From: Bradyrhizobium sp. AZCC 1610 | GTDB lineage: Bacteria > Pseudomonadota > Alphaproteobacteria > Rhizobiales > Xanthobacteraceae | Assembly (NCBI RefSeq): GCF_036924515.1 | Contig: NZ_JAZHRR010000001.1 | Location: 4,497,001-4,561,000 of the forward strand | DNA: 64,000 bases | Direction of reading: 5' to 3' | Shown here: one piece after another, positions 24,749 through 34,271 of the stretch | Position numbering within the stretch: the stretch's first letter is position 1 | Layout: every line of letters begins with the position of its first letter | Notes under the pieces: generated by a model | What the model saw: the letters and a program-made list of their open reading frames with translations, nothing else | Databases searched by the model: none | Told to the model about the DNA's origin: nothing | Position numbers and translations under genes: made by a program

Positions 24749-26430
24749 CTTACGGAGCGTCCGAGCTTCAATTGGCGAGACGCGTGCCGGGAATAGTCCC
24801 TCATGCGCATGAAATCGATCGTCGCCCCCGTGACGATCATCGAGAACAACACCAGCACTGAGTTCGCGATGCCAAAGGGACCCTGGACGGGACTGAGAAC
24901 AATGCTGGCGAGAATGAAAACCAGCAGCAATAACGGCGTCACCAAAGCGGAACGCCTGGCCCCGGCAGAACTCCAGCCGCCCACAAATCCCCATATCAGG
25001 ATATAGATGATACCCCCCACGATACCGAAGTCGATATAGGCAGCAGCCCAAACCGTTGGGAAAAACCCGTAGATTCCAGCATCCTTCAATTGCGCTTCCA
25101 TGTCCGCCACCCGCTGATCGTCCGGGCGAAAGACACGCAGAATCGGCGAAAGGATGCCGACCTCATAGAGACCCCATTGCGGCGACAATTTCTCGCGCGC
25201 GTGCCAGGTATTATCTGCAGCGCGAATGCCGTGGGTAAGATAAAAATACGTACTCAGAAAGGTGATGGCGGCCCGCGACGACAGCCTGCCCGAGTCGATC
25301 GCCGAGAGGACATAGGCACGCGGCTGCACGTTCCACGATTCTCGCATCACCGCCAGCAGAGCCTCGGTCGAATTCACCGCCGGAGCGACCACCGTTGTCG
25401 GCGTAGGAGCGGCAGCCGGCGGCGCCGTTGTTTCGCTCGCCGTCCTGGTTGCGTCGATGACCATTTTACTGACGTCGGTCGCCTGGATCGAACCGGGAGG
25501 CGGCGGCCGCCTGGCGCGGTCGCCAACCGGAGCTTGCATGTTCGGTTCCGGTTCGCGCCTGGCTTCGGCGTCCTCAGTATCCCGCCCGGCCTTTCTTTGC
25601 TCCAGTTCCTGAATCACCCCGCTCATCTGGACGCAGAAATTCGATCTGCGCGACCATATCGCGCTGGAATAGATTGCGAAAAGCAAGACGAGAACGACCG
25701 TCTTCAGAAGGAGGTAATGCCCGCGCGGCAAAGATGGCCGTCCCTGGCTGATGCGCACCAGCATGATCGAAACGATCAGAATGAGGACGAACAGGATCGG
25801 CATGCGTCCGGAATAGAGCAGCGCGTAGCCGACAGGACAGACGATCGAAAGCTGCGCGGCGATTGCCGCCCACCCTCTGATTTCTTCCCCTTTCAGGAGG
25901 AACAACGCCAGCGAAGCAAAGCCAAAGGAGAAAGTTAGATATCCGATGTAAAGTAAAGGTGTCCGCCGGATTTCGATAAGGTCAACCAGTCCGGGGGCGC
26001 AACGCAGCAATTCCGCATAGCCGCTATTGCTGATACCGCTGAGCACCCCACGATCGAACGCAATCATCCCGATCCCGCCGATGCCGATCAATGACGTTGC
26101 GATGACGACGCTGTTCAGACTCCGCAACGACGGTGCAGACACATTCGCCTGGGGTGCAAACCAGCGTCCAAAACACCACGCGCCTGCGCCGTGCCCCAGA
26201 ATGAACAGAGAAAGGCCTGCGGCCACTATCACCAGCACGGTTGACGACGGCTGTCCTGGGTAGTCGATCGGCCCGATCGCGACGCAGGCAAATACCGAAC
26301 ACCAGATTACGACGATTAGAATCGCTGGTGACGAGAAACCACTGGCTAGCCTTGAAAACTGCTGCATTCTGGCGTTCGACGGTGAGCTGATAACCCGTGG
26401 TTGTGTAGCAAGGTCATATTGGCTTCGCAA
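24745..26430 (-). CDS. O-antigen polymerase-like membrane protein with a Pro/Ala-rich insert
   Basis: The 561-residue protein has about 10-12 hydrophobic segments and is probably a Wzy-type polymerase or related integral membrane glycan enzyme. The feature that stands out is a non-hydrophobic stretch at residues about 274-356 (EPEPNM, RRPPPPGSI, ETTAPPAAAPTPTTVV), rich in Pro, Ala, Thr and charge, between membrane segments. Wzy proteins have a large periplasmic loop, but this composition is atypical and looks like a linker. The annotated TTG start at 26430 is uncertain; ATG at 26367 (residue 22) is the alternative. It follows the Wzx gene in the same direction, with a 33-base gap, and is likely co-transcribed. 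Confidence 0.72.
   Translation of the reverse strand: MRSQYDLATQPRVISSPSNARMQQFSRLASGFSSPAILIVVIWCSVFACVAIGPIDYPGQPSSTVLVIVAAGLSLFILGHGAGAWCFGRWFAPQANVSAPSLRSLNSVVIATSLIGIGGIGMIAFDRGVLSGISNSGYAELLRCAPGLVDLIEIRRTPLLYIGYLTFSFGFASLALFLLKGEEIRGWAAIAAQLSIVCPVGYALLYSGRMPILFVLILIVSIMLVRISQGRPSLPRGHYLLLKTVVLVLLFAIYSSAIWSRRSNFCVQMSGVIQELEQRKAGRDTEDAEARREPEPNMQAPVGDRARRPPPPGSIQATDVSKMVIDATRTASETTAPPAAAPTPTTVVAPAVNSTEALLAVMRESWNVQPRAYVLSAIDSGRLSSRAAITFLSTYFYLTHGIRAADNTWHAREKLSPQWGLYEVGILSPILRVFRPDDQRVADMEAQLKDAGIYGFFPTVWAAAYIDFGIVGGIIYILIWGFVGGWSSAGARRSALVTPLLLLVFILASIVLSPVQGPFGIANSVLVLFSMIVTGATIDFMRMRDYSRHASRQLKLGRSVS
25363..25611 (-). other. Segment encoding the low-complexity loop of the polymerase-like protein
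   Basis: This encodes residues about 274-356 of the membrane protein on the minus strand. Composition (Pro, Ala, Thr, Glu, Arg) contrasts sharply with the hydrophobic flanks. Both ends stay in frame with the host protein, so this is an in-frame insertion or a long loop. Confidence 0.7.
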
Positions 26431-26463
26431 TGACAGCCTGACCGGCGCAGTGCCCGCAGCGTT

Positions 26464-27789
26464 TTATGGGTAGAGCATGTCAGGATCGGTGGGAAGACCG
26501 ACCGTCGCCGTTGCGCCGGGTTCCCGGCAATCTTCGCGCATCTTGCGCCAAGCCAATAATGCCAGGAAAAAAAACAGAACGGCACTGGCGATCCCGCCGG
26601 TCAATGCCGCGCCGTACATCCCGAGGACCGGAACCAGCAACACGTTAAGTAGCGTCGATATGAATGCGGCGCCGAGATTGCAGAACAGCAGATAATTGTC
26701 GGATCGCGCTGCATAGAGGGCATATGACGGAACGTCGGCCATCATGCGCAGGAATATTCCGGGCAGCATCGCATAGAAGACCCAGATGCTGGACGCATAC
26801 AGGGAGAGACCAAGGATGTTGAGCATTGGCCCCATCAGCAGACCGGAAATAATCGTCGTTCCCAGCGCAAGGGTCAGCAACGACCAGAAAAACGTGCGAA
26901 GAGCCGCCCGGTAGGCTTTCGCGCCGGCTGCATATCCGGAGATGACCTTTGGCAGGAACTGGTGCGATATCGATCCGCCGAGCGACAACAGACCGATCAG
27001 GATCGTCGAGTAGAATGTATAGATGCCCAGCGCCTCCCGCCCGACAAACCTGTCAATGACGAAGCGGTCGACATAGGAAATGACAAGCGCCCCGGCCGCG
27101 CTCAGCATGAAGGGACGCGCCGTCCGCAGGCCCACGAAAATTACATTCCAGTCGGGACGGTAGCCTCGTAGTTCCCGCCACGGGAGGTTCGACAGCGACA
27201 CCGCCGAAAAGGCGATCGCGAGCGCGCCGCCGAGCGCCCACCAGACCAGCACCGTTTCAAGTTTCCGCGTCGACGGCGTTGCGAACATGAGGACCGTCAT
27301 CGCATAGACCCAAATGCCGCCGCGCAAGAACACCCCGACATAAGCGCGAACCGGACGCTCGGTGATGATCAGGATGCGTGTCGCTTCAAGCGAAATGTGC
27401 TCGGTGATCAAGATCAGCAGAAACCACGGAGCCAACCTCGATGGAAACAGCCCCCCAAGGGCGGCCACGAGCACGAGAACGCCGATAACCACCAGCGCTA
27501 GCACGCCGAGCACGATCTGGTCGGCAATGATCCGGGTCCGCCTCGCCGGCGTCGCCGGCACCATTTCACGCAGCGTGTACGAATAGAATTCGAGCCCGAT
27601 CGCCAGCAGCGCAAAGGCCAGCGTGGCCGTGAGAAGGCCGTAGTCTCCCATCTCGGCGGGTGTCAGCATCCTGGCGAGCAGCAAAGACAGCAAAAATCGG
27701 CTCACCAGCGTCAGCCCACGCAAGATGAAGGCTGCGCCCGTGCCGGCAACCGCGGGACGCTTCAGGAAACCAAGCAGACGAGCCGGCAT
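26464..27789 (-). CDS. Polysaccharide flippase, Wzx/MATE-like
   Basis: The 441-residue protein has about 12-14 membrane segments spaced as in the MVF/Wzx family. The N-terminal segment contains RGLTLVSRFLLSLLLARMLTPAEMGDYGLL (first two helices and the short loop), a hallmark of Wzx. It probably moves undecaprenyl-PP-linked repeat units across the inner membrane for the polymerase at 24745, which follows after 33 bases. A second Wzx-type protein is at 44253, so each may serve a different glycan. Confidence 0.86.
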   Translation of the reverse strand: MPARLLGFLKRPAVAGTGAAFILRGLTLVSRFLLSLLLARMLTPAEMGDYGLLTATLAFALLAIGLEFYSYTLREMVPATPARRTRIIADQIVLGVLALVVIGVLVLVAALGGLFPSRLAPWFLLILITEHISLEATRILIITERPVRAYVGVFLRGGIWVYAMTVLMFATPSTRKLETVLVWWALGGALAIAFSAVSLSNLPWRELRGYRPDWNVIFVGLRTARPFMLSAAGALVISYVDRFVIDRFVGREALGIYTFYSTILIGLLSLGGSISHQFLPKVISGYAAGAKAYRAALRTFFWSLLTLALGTTIISGLLMGPMLNILGLSLYASSIWVFYAMLPGIFLRMMADVPSYALYAARSDNYLLFCNLGAAFISTLLNVLLVPVLGMYGAALTGGIASAVLFFFLALLAWRKMREDCREPGATATVGLPTDPDMLYP

Positions 27790-27847
27790 CGCGCCATTCC
27801 AGTGAGCTCACATGGGCATCCACGTGAATTGCGAGCAAAGCAAGACA

Positions 27848-29236
27848 CTATGCAGCGGTTTTGCGAGACTTCAGAAATCTCGGCAGATACTCATTCAACG
27901 AACGCGCCAACGGTTCAACAGCCTTGCACGCTGTTTCATTGTCGGGATCGAATTTGCGCCAGCCGAAATAGTCGCCCTCGACGCTGACCGACGCCAAATG
28001 TCTCATGATTGCGCGACGGGTCGCAACCAGATCGTCAGGCGACCGCCAACGCTTCAGTCTCTCGACTAGACCGCCGATTTCCTCGACGCTGCGAACATGC
28101 AGGAAGTGATTTTCGGTCGCGTAATACGGATCGGTGGCAATCGAGCAAAGTCCCGCCAGCGCGGCTTGAAAACCGATCGTGCCGGTGAACGTGAGCGAAA
28201 TCGCGCACTTTTCGATCAGCAGATTGGCCGGAACATCGTATGGGACCAGCGTGACCGAAGGCAGCTTTGACAACCGCTCGAACAGTTCGCGCTGACGAAA
28301 ACCGAACTGGAGCGGGTGGTCCTTCACTAAAATGCGGTAGCCGGCCTGGCCGAGTACCTCGCAATACCGCACCAGGACGTCGTCATGCGCAAGCATGTCG
28401 GCGGATTTCAGCCAGTAGTCCATCGAGGCTTCCGGGAACAGCTGCAGCCCGAGGAAGACGCGCCGCTCGCGCGGCACTTCGGCAAGCCGCGCCTCCCAAT
28501 TCCGGTCGAGCAGCTTGAGCGCCGCCACGTCGGCGAAGTGGACCTTGTGCTTCAGCCGCTTCAGCGCGTCGAGGTAGTGGATGTTGAACCGGTCGCGCTT
28601 GAAAAAGCGCCAAAAGTTGAAGAACGCGCCGCGAACCGCATAGTAGCCGTACACGCGCCAGAACTGCCGGGTCGAAAATCTCTTTGCGTCGCGCACATAG
28701 GCGGGCGCGAAATCTGCGTTGCACAGCACGTCGACCGCGGCGTCGACCTCGTCATTCGAGGGCTCGCGAAGCCAGACCGGCCGCCCCCGGCGCATCAGCA
28801 TCACTTCGTCAGGAATGATCGACGTCGTCATTTCCAGAAAGTCGATGCCGCGCGCGTTTGCCGTTCTCGCCATCACGTCCATGACGTAACGGTCGATGGT
28901 GAAAGTCATGACGAGATCGGGGTCAAGCTCGTCGAAGGCACGCTCGATCGCCTGCGTCATGCCGCCGACCATCCTGAGCGCGAGGGTGCGATCAACACTG
29001 CGCAGAACCCTGCAGCGAAGGATGATATCAGCACATCCGTCGTCGCCAAAGCGCGCGAGCGCGACGGCTGCCGCATCGCCCTTGGCCATGAAGCGGCAGA
29101 AGTCGTCGACCAGGCACCGGTCGCCCTCCCCGCGCAAATCGCTGAGCACGGTGACGTCGGCGAAATCAATTCGCGAGCCCAGATATTTCCACCACGGCGT
29201 CGTGCTGTGAATGGTGAAGAAGACCAGACGGGGCAT
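27848..29236 (-). CDS. Probable capsule/surface polysaccharide glycosyltransferase-like protein
   Basis: The 462 residues show no hydrophobic helices. The C-terminal third has GYRILVKDHPLQFGF, SKLPSVTLVPYDVPANLL and FTGTIGFQAALAG (near residues 305-370), which recalls the sugar-nucleotide side of KpsC/KpsS-like capsule enzymes and other GT-B proteins. The N-terminus MPRLVFFTIHSTTPWW is short and unlike GT4. ATG at 29236 overlaps the legC stop (TGATG), so it is coupled to legC. I suggest a glycosyltransferase; the donor is unknown, and the assignment is based on the C-domain only. Confidence 0.6.
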   Translation of the reverse strand: MPRLVFFTIHSTTPWWKYLGSRIDFADVTVLSDLRGEGDRCLVDDFCRFMAKGDAAAVALARFGDDGCADIILRCRVLRSVDRTLALRMVGGMTQAIERAFDELDPDLVMTFTIDRYVMDVMARTANARGIDFLEMTTSIIPDEVMLMRRGRPVWLREPSNDEVDAAVDVLCNADFAPAYVRDAKRFSTRQFWRVYGYYAVRGAFFNFWRFFKRDRFNIHYLDALKRLKHKVHFADVAALKLLDRNWEARLAEVPRERRVFLGLQLFPEASMDYWLKSADMLAHDDVLVRYCEVLGQAGYRILVKDHPLQFGFRQRELFERLSKLPSVTLVPYDVPANLLIEKCAISLTFTGTIGFQAALAGLCSIATDPYYATENHFLHVRSVEEIGGLVERLKRWRSPDDLVATRRAIMRHLASVSVEGDYFGWRKFDPDNETACKAVEPLARSLNEYLPRFLKSRKTAA

Positions 29237-30462
29237 CAGTTCCGGTTCGCGTCCGTTTGCTCGCTGGCGGCCAGGAACGGGCTGCTGGGAAGATTGACAC
29301 AGCGATTATACATGTCCTCCGCGACCGGCAACCGTGAACGCGGGCAGTTGCGATACATCGGCAGCAGATGCATCGGCGTCCACAGCGGCCTGGCATGAAC
29401 GCCATTGGCATGGAGCGCCGACAGCAGCCGGTTGCGCTCACCGGCGTATTCGCGATCCAGAACCAGCGTATTGAGCCAATAGTTGCTCCGCGCGCCGTTC
29501 GGCTCGCGGTAAATGCCGGCATTGGCGAAACCGTCGAACACCTCGAGGTAACGCCCGGCCAGTTCGCGCTTGGCCTCGACCATCGCCGACAGCCGCTCCA
29601 TCTGACCGCAGCCGAGCGCCGCGTTGATGTTGGGAAGCCGGTAGTTGTAGGCGACCTCGTCGTGATCGAACGACCAGGCATGCGACTTCTTAGCCGTGGT
29701 GGTGAAGTGCCGTGCGCGCGTGGCGTGCGCGTCGTCGTCAGTCAGGATCATGCCTCCGCCGCCGGTCGTGATGATCTTGTTGCCGTTGAATGAGAGCACC
29801 GCGGAATGGCCGAACGTGCCGCACGCCTGGCCTTTCCACGTCGAGCCTAGCGATTCTGTTGCGTCCTCAACGACCACGAGGCCGTACTTCGCGGCGACCG
29901 CCAGCAGCGGCGCCATGTCGACCGGATGCCCGAAGATGTGGACCGGAACGATGGCGCGAAGCCGCCGGCCGGTCTGCTTGTTCACGAGTTCGCCGTTGCG
30001 GCGAACCGATATCTCGTCCAGATGCGCATCCAGCGCGGCCGGATCGAGGCCCAGCGTATTCCAACTGGAATCGACGATATGCGGGATGGCCCCTGCATGG
30101 CTGACGGCATTGGCGGTCGCGACGAACGTGATCGCTGGCAGGATAACTTCATCGTTTGCCTGGACGCCCTCGAGCAGCAACGCGGCATGAAGCGCCGCGG
30201 TGCCGTTGACGATGGCGATGGCGTGACGGGCCCCGGTGGCGGCCGCGACCATCTGCTCGAATTGGGAGACATACTTCCCGGCAGTCGATACCCAGTTGGT
30301 ATCAATGCAATCGAGCACCAGTTCGCGCTCGCGTGCGCCAAGTCGCGGTTCATGCAGCGCCACCGGGCGGGTCGCAGAGGCAAGAACGGTATCGACCGCT
30401 TCAAGCACGGCACGCACATCAAGCTCGGCGCAGCGGTCGGCGATAGCTGAAGAATGGCTCAT
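29236..30462 (-). CDS. legC: LegC-family DegT/DnrJ aminotransferase
   Basis: ATG at 30462, six bases after the legB stop, gives 408 residues; a longer frame starts inside legB. The family sequences LHEPRLGARERELVLDCIDT (near 38) and NWVSTAGKYV mark LegC. The PLP lysine is in LSFNGNKIITTGGGG near 210, and VEDATESLGS near 184 gives the PLP Asp. LegC aminates the 4-keto sugar made by LegB in legionaminic acid synthesis. The N-terminal 25 residues are an extension. It lies ten kilobases from the main leg block, between legB and a GT-like gene. Confidence 0.92.
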   Translation of the reverse strand: MSHSSAIADRCAELDVRAVLEAVDTVLASATRPVALHEPRLGARERELVLDCIDTNWVSTAGKYVSQFEQMVAAATGARHAIAIVNGTAALHAALLLEGVQANDEVILPAITFVATANAVSHAGAIPHIVDSSWNTLGLDPAALDAHLDEISVRRNGELVNKQTGRRLRAIVPVHIFGHPVDMAPLLAVAAKYGLVVVEDATESLGSTWKGQACGTFGHSAVLSFNGNKIITTGGGGMILTDDDAHATRARHFTTTAKKSHAWSFDHDEVAYNYRLPNINAALGCGQMERLSAMVEAKRELAGRYLEVFDGFANAGIYREPNGARSNYWLNTLVLDREYAGERNRLLSALHANGVHARPLWTPMHLLPMYRNCPRSRLPVAEDMYNRCVNLPSSPFLAASEQTDANRN

Positions 30463-30467
30463 CAGGC

Positions 30468-31466
30468 TCACAAATTGTAGGCGTTGGTGCGATAGCGGGA
30501 CAGATTTTCGTTTTTCGTGAACCAGGATATCGTCTGCTTGAGGCCTTTGCGAAGTCCTTCGATGCCGGCCAGGCGCGGCGACCATCCCAAGAGCTTTTGC
30601 GCCTTGGCGTTGCTGGCCCACAGCCGATCAACTTCGCTGCGCTCCGGCCGCAACCGGACGGCGTCCTGCTCGATTTCGATCTTCGCGTCCATCAGTTCGG
30701 CAATAAGCCGTGCGGTATCTCCGATCGAAATCTCGAACCCGCTGCCGATGTTGATGACTTCGCCGACGCCGGCCTTGGTCTCGAGCGCAGCAAGAAAGCC
30801 CCCGACCGTGTCAGCGACGAAATTGAAATCGCGCGTCGGGTGAACACTGCCGAGCTTGATGGTGCGCTCGCCGGCCGCAATCTGCGTAATTATGGTCGGA
30901 ATCACCGCGCGCGCCGATTGCCGCGGGCCGTAGGTGTTGAAAGGCCGCACCACCGTCACAGGCGTGCCGAACGAGCGCTCGAACGACAGCGCCAGCTGAT
31001 CGGCGCCGATCTTGCTGGCCGAATAGGGCGACTGCCCCTGCAGCATGTGATCTTCAGTGATGGGAACGAACTGCGCCGTGCCATACACTTCGCTGGTGGA
31101 GGTGTGGAGGACATGGGAGACGTCGAAATCGCGCGCCGCCTGAAGCACATTGAGCGTGCCGCGGATGTTGGTTTCGACATAAGTGTCGGGCGAGTGATAC
31201 GAATAGGGAATAGCGATCAGGGCGGCCAGATGCAGCACAGCGTCGCACCCCTTCATCGCAGTGCGCACGCCGTTTGGATCGCAGATGTTGCCCGCGAAGA
31301 CGTCGAGTTCCTTGCGGATCTCGGCTGGCGACGAATCCAGCCAGCCGTGAGCGCCCAGGCTGTTGTAATGCACGAACGCGCGCACGCCATAGTTCCTGCG
31401 GACCAGTTCCTCCGCAAGGTGCGAGCCGATGAATCCTCCGGCACCAGTAAGCAATATCTTTCGCAA
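30468..31466 (-). CDS. legB: LegB-type NDP-GlcNAc 4,6-dehydratase
   Basis: The 332-residue extended SDR has TGAGGFIGSHL at 7-17, active-site HTSTSEVYG near 120, and YSASKIGAD near 148. The VVRPFNTYGPRQSARAVIPTI block near 171 and the SDR-specific AALIAIPYSYHSPDTYVETN are the same as in Campylobacter LegB from memory. It turns GDP-GlcNAc to the 4-keto-6-deoxy sugar that legC aminates. The stop lies five bases from the legC ATG. With legX this supplies the early steps that were missing from the 12.5-21.5 kb block. This is the strongest evidence that the nonulosonate is legionaminic-type. Confidence 0.94.
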   Translation of the reverse strand: MRKILLTGAGGFIGSHLAEELVRRNYGVRAFVHYNSLGAHGWLDSSPAEIRKELDVFAGNICDPNGVRTAMKGCDAVLHLAALIAIPYSYHSPDTYVETNIRGTLNVLQAARDFDVSHVLHTSTSEVYGTAQFVPITEDHMLQGQSPYSASKIGADQLALSFERSFGTPVTVVRPFNTYGPRQSARAVIPTIITQIAAGERTIKLGSVHPTRDFNFVADTVGGFLAALETKAGVGEVINIGSGFEISIGDTARLIAELMDAKIEIEQDAVRLRPERSEVDRLWASNAKAQKLLGWSPRLAGIEGLRKGLKQTISWFTKNENLSRYRTNAYNL

Positions 31467-31684
31467 TGTTCCCTTCCGTTCAGCCTGACTGAATCACCTT
31501 CGGCCCTGCACGGCTTCTAAACAGTATCGTGACCGGAGGCCAGATCGAATGAGCTAGAACCCAATCAGCATTTTGCCGGCCCTACCCCCGATGCTCGAGG
31601 CGGCGGTCCCCATGGCGGCCGAATTACCCAAGCTACGTCAAGCTGTTACCAAGAGATGCGGCTGTGGCCCGTTCGGATTCCCAA

Positions 31685-32980
31685 TCATGCGCTTAAGTTC
31701 CGCGATCGGGTGATTTGACCAGTTTGTCGTGTTGAAACGAGCCGCGCTGCATAGCCCGCGAATAGAAAGAGCAGCGTGTCGCGACTCAAAATTCCGTGCG
31801 CCAGATCTAGGACGACGACGAACACGAGGCTGCCGAAAACGAACCGAGCCTCGGAATCGATCCGGACGAGGGGAACAAGCTGCCTGAGCGCAAGGAAAGT
31901 CAGGCCGAGCAGAGCAAGCCCGCCCAGCCAACCGAATTCGATTGTAGCCTGCAGAAACGAGTTATGCGGCTCGGAATTGGGAACGCAGGTCATGCTTGGG
32001 AACGAAGCGAGGCCTGTACCGAAGAAGCCGGACGAAGGAATCGCCTTGAGCGCATCACGCAGGAGGACTTTGCGAACCACGAACGAATTGCCGGCGGATG
32101 CTCCGCCGAGGCAGGCCGTCGCAGGCAGCGCCCCCTGGAGCGAGTCTTCTCGCGTCATCATGGAGCTTGGTTCGAGAACCATCTTCAAATAGGTGCTGGT
32201 CGTTTGGAAACGGCTCGCCAGTCCGATACCCGCAGCGAGCGCAATGACAAAGCATATCGCGAAACTGAACTGGCGCTGTCCCCGCCGCGACAGTAGGAGC
32301 ATGGAAACCATGGTCGCGGCGAGTGCGACGAAGGTGAAACGCACTTGTGCTGCCGCAAAAATACCGAGCGGCAACGCGAGAAACATCGCGATTACTATGC
32401 CCTGACGGTGGCTCATCTCGGTCGATGCCAAGGCGATGATGAGGAAGCTGAGTGATGAGAGAAACACGATAGCGCTGTGATCGGAGCCGAAAACTATCGG
32501 CTTAAACAAAGCGGCTGTTTGCGTCGCCAGCGAGATGAATGTCGCGCCGGCCCCGATGAAGACGATGACTGCTGTCAAGAGAGTGAACGAGGTGCGCCGC
32601 ATTCCCGTCGGGGCGAAGCGCCCCACCAGGTAAGCAAGCAAGCTCAAGAAGAGAAGTCCGGCTTCTTTCAAATCGCCGTATCCGTTCAGAGCGAACGAAA
32701 CGACGATCGCCAAGCAAAAAGTTGCGAATAGCAGGTCGACATCAATGATCCTAAAGTCTCGGTAGCGGTTAAGCGCGGCGGCCGCCAGGATCGATCCGAC
32801 GAGGATAGACGCGGTAACTAGCGGGCCGCCGCTCGCGGTAACGATGATGGACCCGCTCGAAACAATGATGGCGAGAACGAAGTGAAAGTCGAGAGCAATA
32901 AAGGGACGTGACCTTGTGCCGGCGACTAAATTGTCCATTTGCGCCAGCTGTTTGTTGGTGCCCACATCCGGATCACTCAT
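31685..32980 (-). CDS. O-antigen ligase/polymerase-like membrane protein
   Basis: The 431 residues have about 10-12 membrane segments. The C-terminal region FFGTGLASFPSM...PHNSFLQATIEFGWLGG (near 324-360) is the Wzy_C/WaaL motif region, where a conserved His (PHN) and surroundings bind the lipid-linked sugar. It either ligates O-antigen to lipid A-core or polymerises units. A cysteine-containing loop (TACLGGASAG, SMTCVPN) is unusual. An internal Met at residue 15 is an alternative start. The 218 bases between legB and this gene show no feature. Confidence 0.82.
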   Translation of the reverse strand: MSDPDVGTNKQLAQMDNLVAGTRSRPFIALDFHFVLAIIVSSGSIIVTASGGPLVTASILVGSILAAAALNRYRDFRIIDVDLLFATFCLAIVVSFALNGYGDLKEAGLLFLSLLAYLVGRFAPTGMRRTSFTLLTAVIVFIGAGATFISLATQTAALFKPIVFGSDHSAIVFLSSLSFLIIALASTEMSHRQGIVIAMFLALPLGIFAAAQVRFTFVALAATMVSMLLLSRRGQRQFSFAICFVIALAAGIGLASRFQTTSTYLKMVLEPSSMMTREDSLQGALPATACLGGASAGNSFVVRKVLLRDALKAIPSSGFFGTGLASFPSMTCVPNSEPHNSFLQATIEFGWLGGLALLGLTFLALRQLVPLVRIDSEARFVFGSLVFVVVLDLAHGILSRDTLLFLFAGYAARLVSTRQTGQITRSRNLSA

Positions 32981-33159
32981 TGCTCCGCACTACCCGATAG
33001 ATCCGGCCACTAGTATTCGGACTACCGTTGTCGCTCTGAGAGAACACCATAAATCGTATCGTTCCAGCAATCTATTGATGAGGTTAGCCATTCGCGCGCG
33101 TTGTCGACAAGGAGTGACACGCCTATCGCGAACGTCGAGCGGGTAAAACACGATATACT

Positions 33160-34260
33160 TCAACTGAATCGGCGAACGGCGTCGATCACTGCCCGCTGCT
33201 GATCCGCCGTGATCTCCGCGAACATTGGCAACGATAGGATTTGCACCTGATCGCCGAATGCATTGGGAAACTGCTCGGGACGGAGCCCGAAGCGGGCATA
33301 CGCGGCAAGGAACGGCAGCGCGGTGGGATAATTGATCGCCGTCTGCACGCCGTTGGCGTTCAGGTGCGCGGCCAGCGCGTCGCGTCGCGGATGCTTGATC
33401 GTGTAGAGATGATAGACATGGGTGCGGTCAGGGGCGACCTGCGGCACGACGACATCCTCGATCTGGTTGAGGCCTGCATCGTAAACTTTGGCGGCGTGCT
33501 GCCGGGCGCTTGTCCACTGCGGAAGATGTGGCAGTTTCGCCGACAGGATCGCTGCCTGCATGCCGTCGAGCCGGCTGTTGATGCCCTCGATATGATGCTG
33601 GTGCTTCACCAGCCCGCCGTGCCGCGCCAGCATGGTCATGTGTTCGGCCAGCGCATCGTCATTGGTCACGACGGCGCCGGCATCGCCCATCGCGCCGAGA
33701 TTCTTGCCCGGATAGAACGAATAGGTCGCGGCTGCGCCGAAGGTACCGACCTGCTGGCCTTTATGGCGAGCCAGATGCGCCTGCGCGCAATCCTCGACCA
33801 CCCAGAGCTTGTGCTTGTTCGCGATCGCCATGATCGCATCCATGTCCGCCGGCTGGCCGTACAGATGAACCGGAATAATCCCGACGGTGCGTGGCGTGAT
33901 CGCGGCCTCGATCGCCGCCGGATCGATCGTGAACGTAGCGCCATCGGTATCGCAGAACACCACGGTGGCGCCTGAGTGCGTAATCATCGCCGAAGTGCTG
34001 ATCCAGGAATGCGCCGTGGTGATCACCTCGTCACCCGGCTTGACCTTCAGCGCGGCCATCGCGAGATACAGCGCATCGGTGCCGTTCGCGCAGGAAACGC
34101 AATGCTTGACGTCTACGGCAGCGGCGAACTCCCGTTCGAAGGCATCGACGTAGGACCCGCGAATGAAAGCGTTGTCGCGGATGACGGAGGCAATCGCGCC
34201 GTCGATCTCGCTTCTGATGGTCTGATACTGCAGTTGCAGATCCGCAAAGGGCACCGGCAT
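33160..34260 (-). CDS. DegT/DnrJ/EryC1-type sugar aminotransferase (WbpE/FdtB-like)
   Basis: ATG at 34260 gives 366 residues. PLP lysine is Lys186 in SFYPGKNLGAMGDAGA; the Asp of VVEDCAQAH near 157 stacks with the ring. PFADLQLQYQTIRSEI and CANGTDALYLAM are subfamily sequences of 3-keto-sugar aminotransferases. Together with the acetyltransferase and dehydrogenase that precede it in the same operon, the module matches wbpB-wbpE-wbpD of P. aeruginosa, which installs a 3-acetamido group on a UDP-hexuronic acid. The UDP-GlcNAc 6-dehydrogenase (wbpA) is not in the window. A dTDP-3-amino-sugar route is the alternative. Confidence 0.88.
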   Translation of the reverse strand: MPVPFADLQLQYQTIRSEIDGAIASVIRDNAFIRGSYVDAFEREFAAAVDVKHCVSCANGTDALYLAMAALKVKPGDEVITTAHSWISTSAMITHSGATVVFCDTDGATFTIDPAAIEAAITPRTVGIIPVHLYGQPADMDAIMAIANKHKLWVVEDCAQAHLARHKGQQVGTFGAAATYSFYPGKNLGAMGDAGAVVTNDDALAEHMTMLARHGGLVKHQHHIEGINSRLDGMQAAILSAKLPHLPQWTSARQHAAKVYDAGLNQIEDVVVPQVAPDRTHVYHLYTIKHPRRDALAAHLNANGVQTAINYPTALPFLAAYARFGLRPEQFPNAFGDQVQILSLPMFAEITADQQRAVIDAVRRFS

Positions 34261-34271
34261 CTTCGTCTTTC

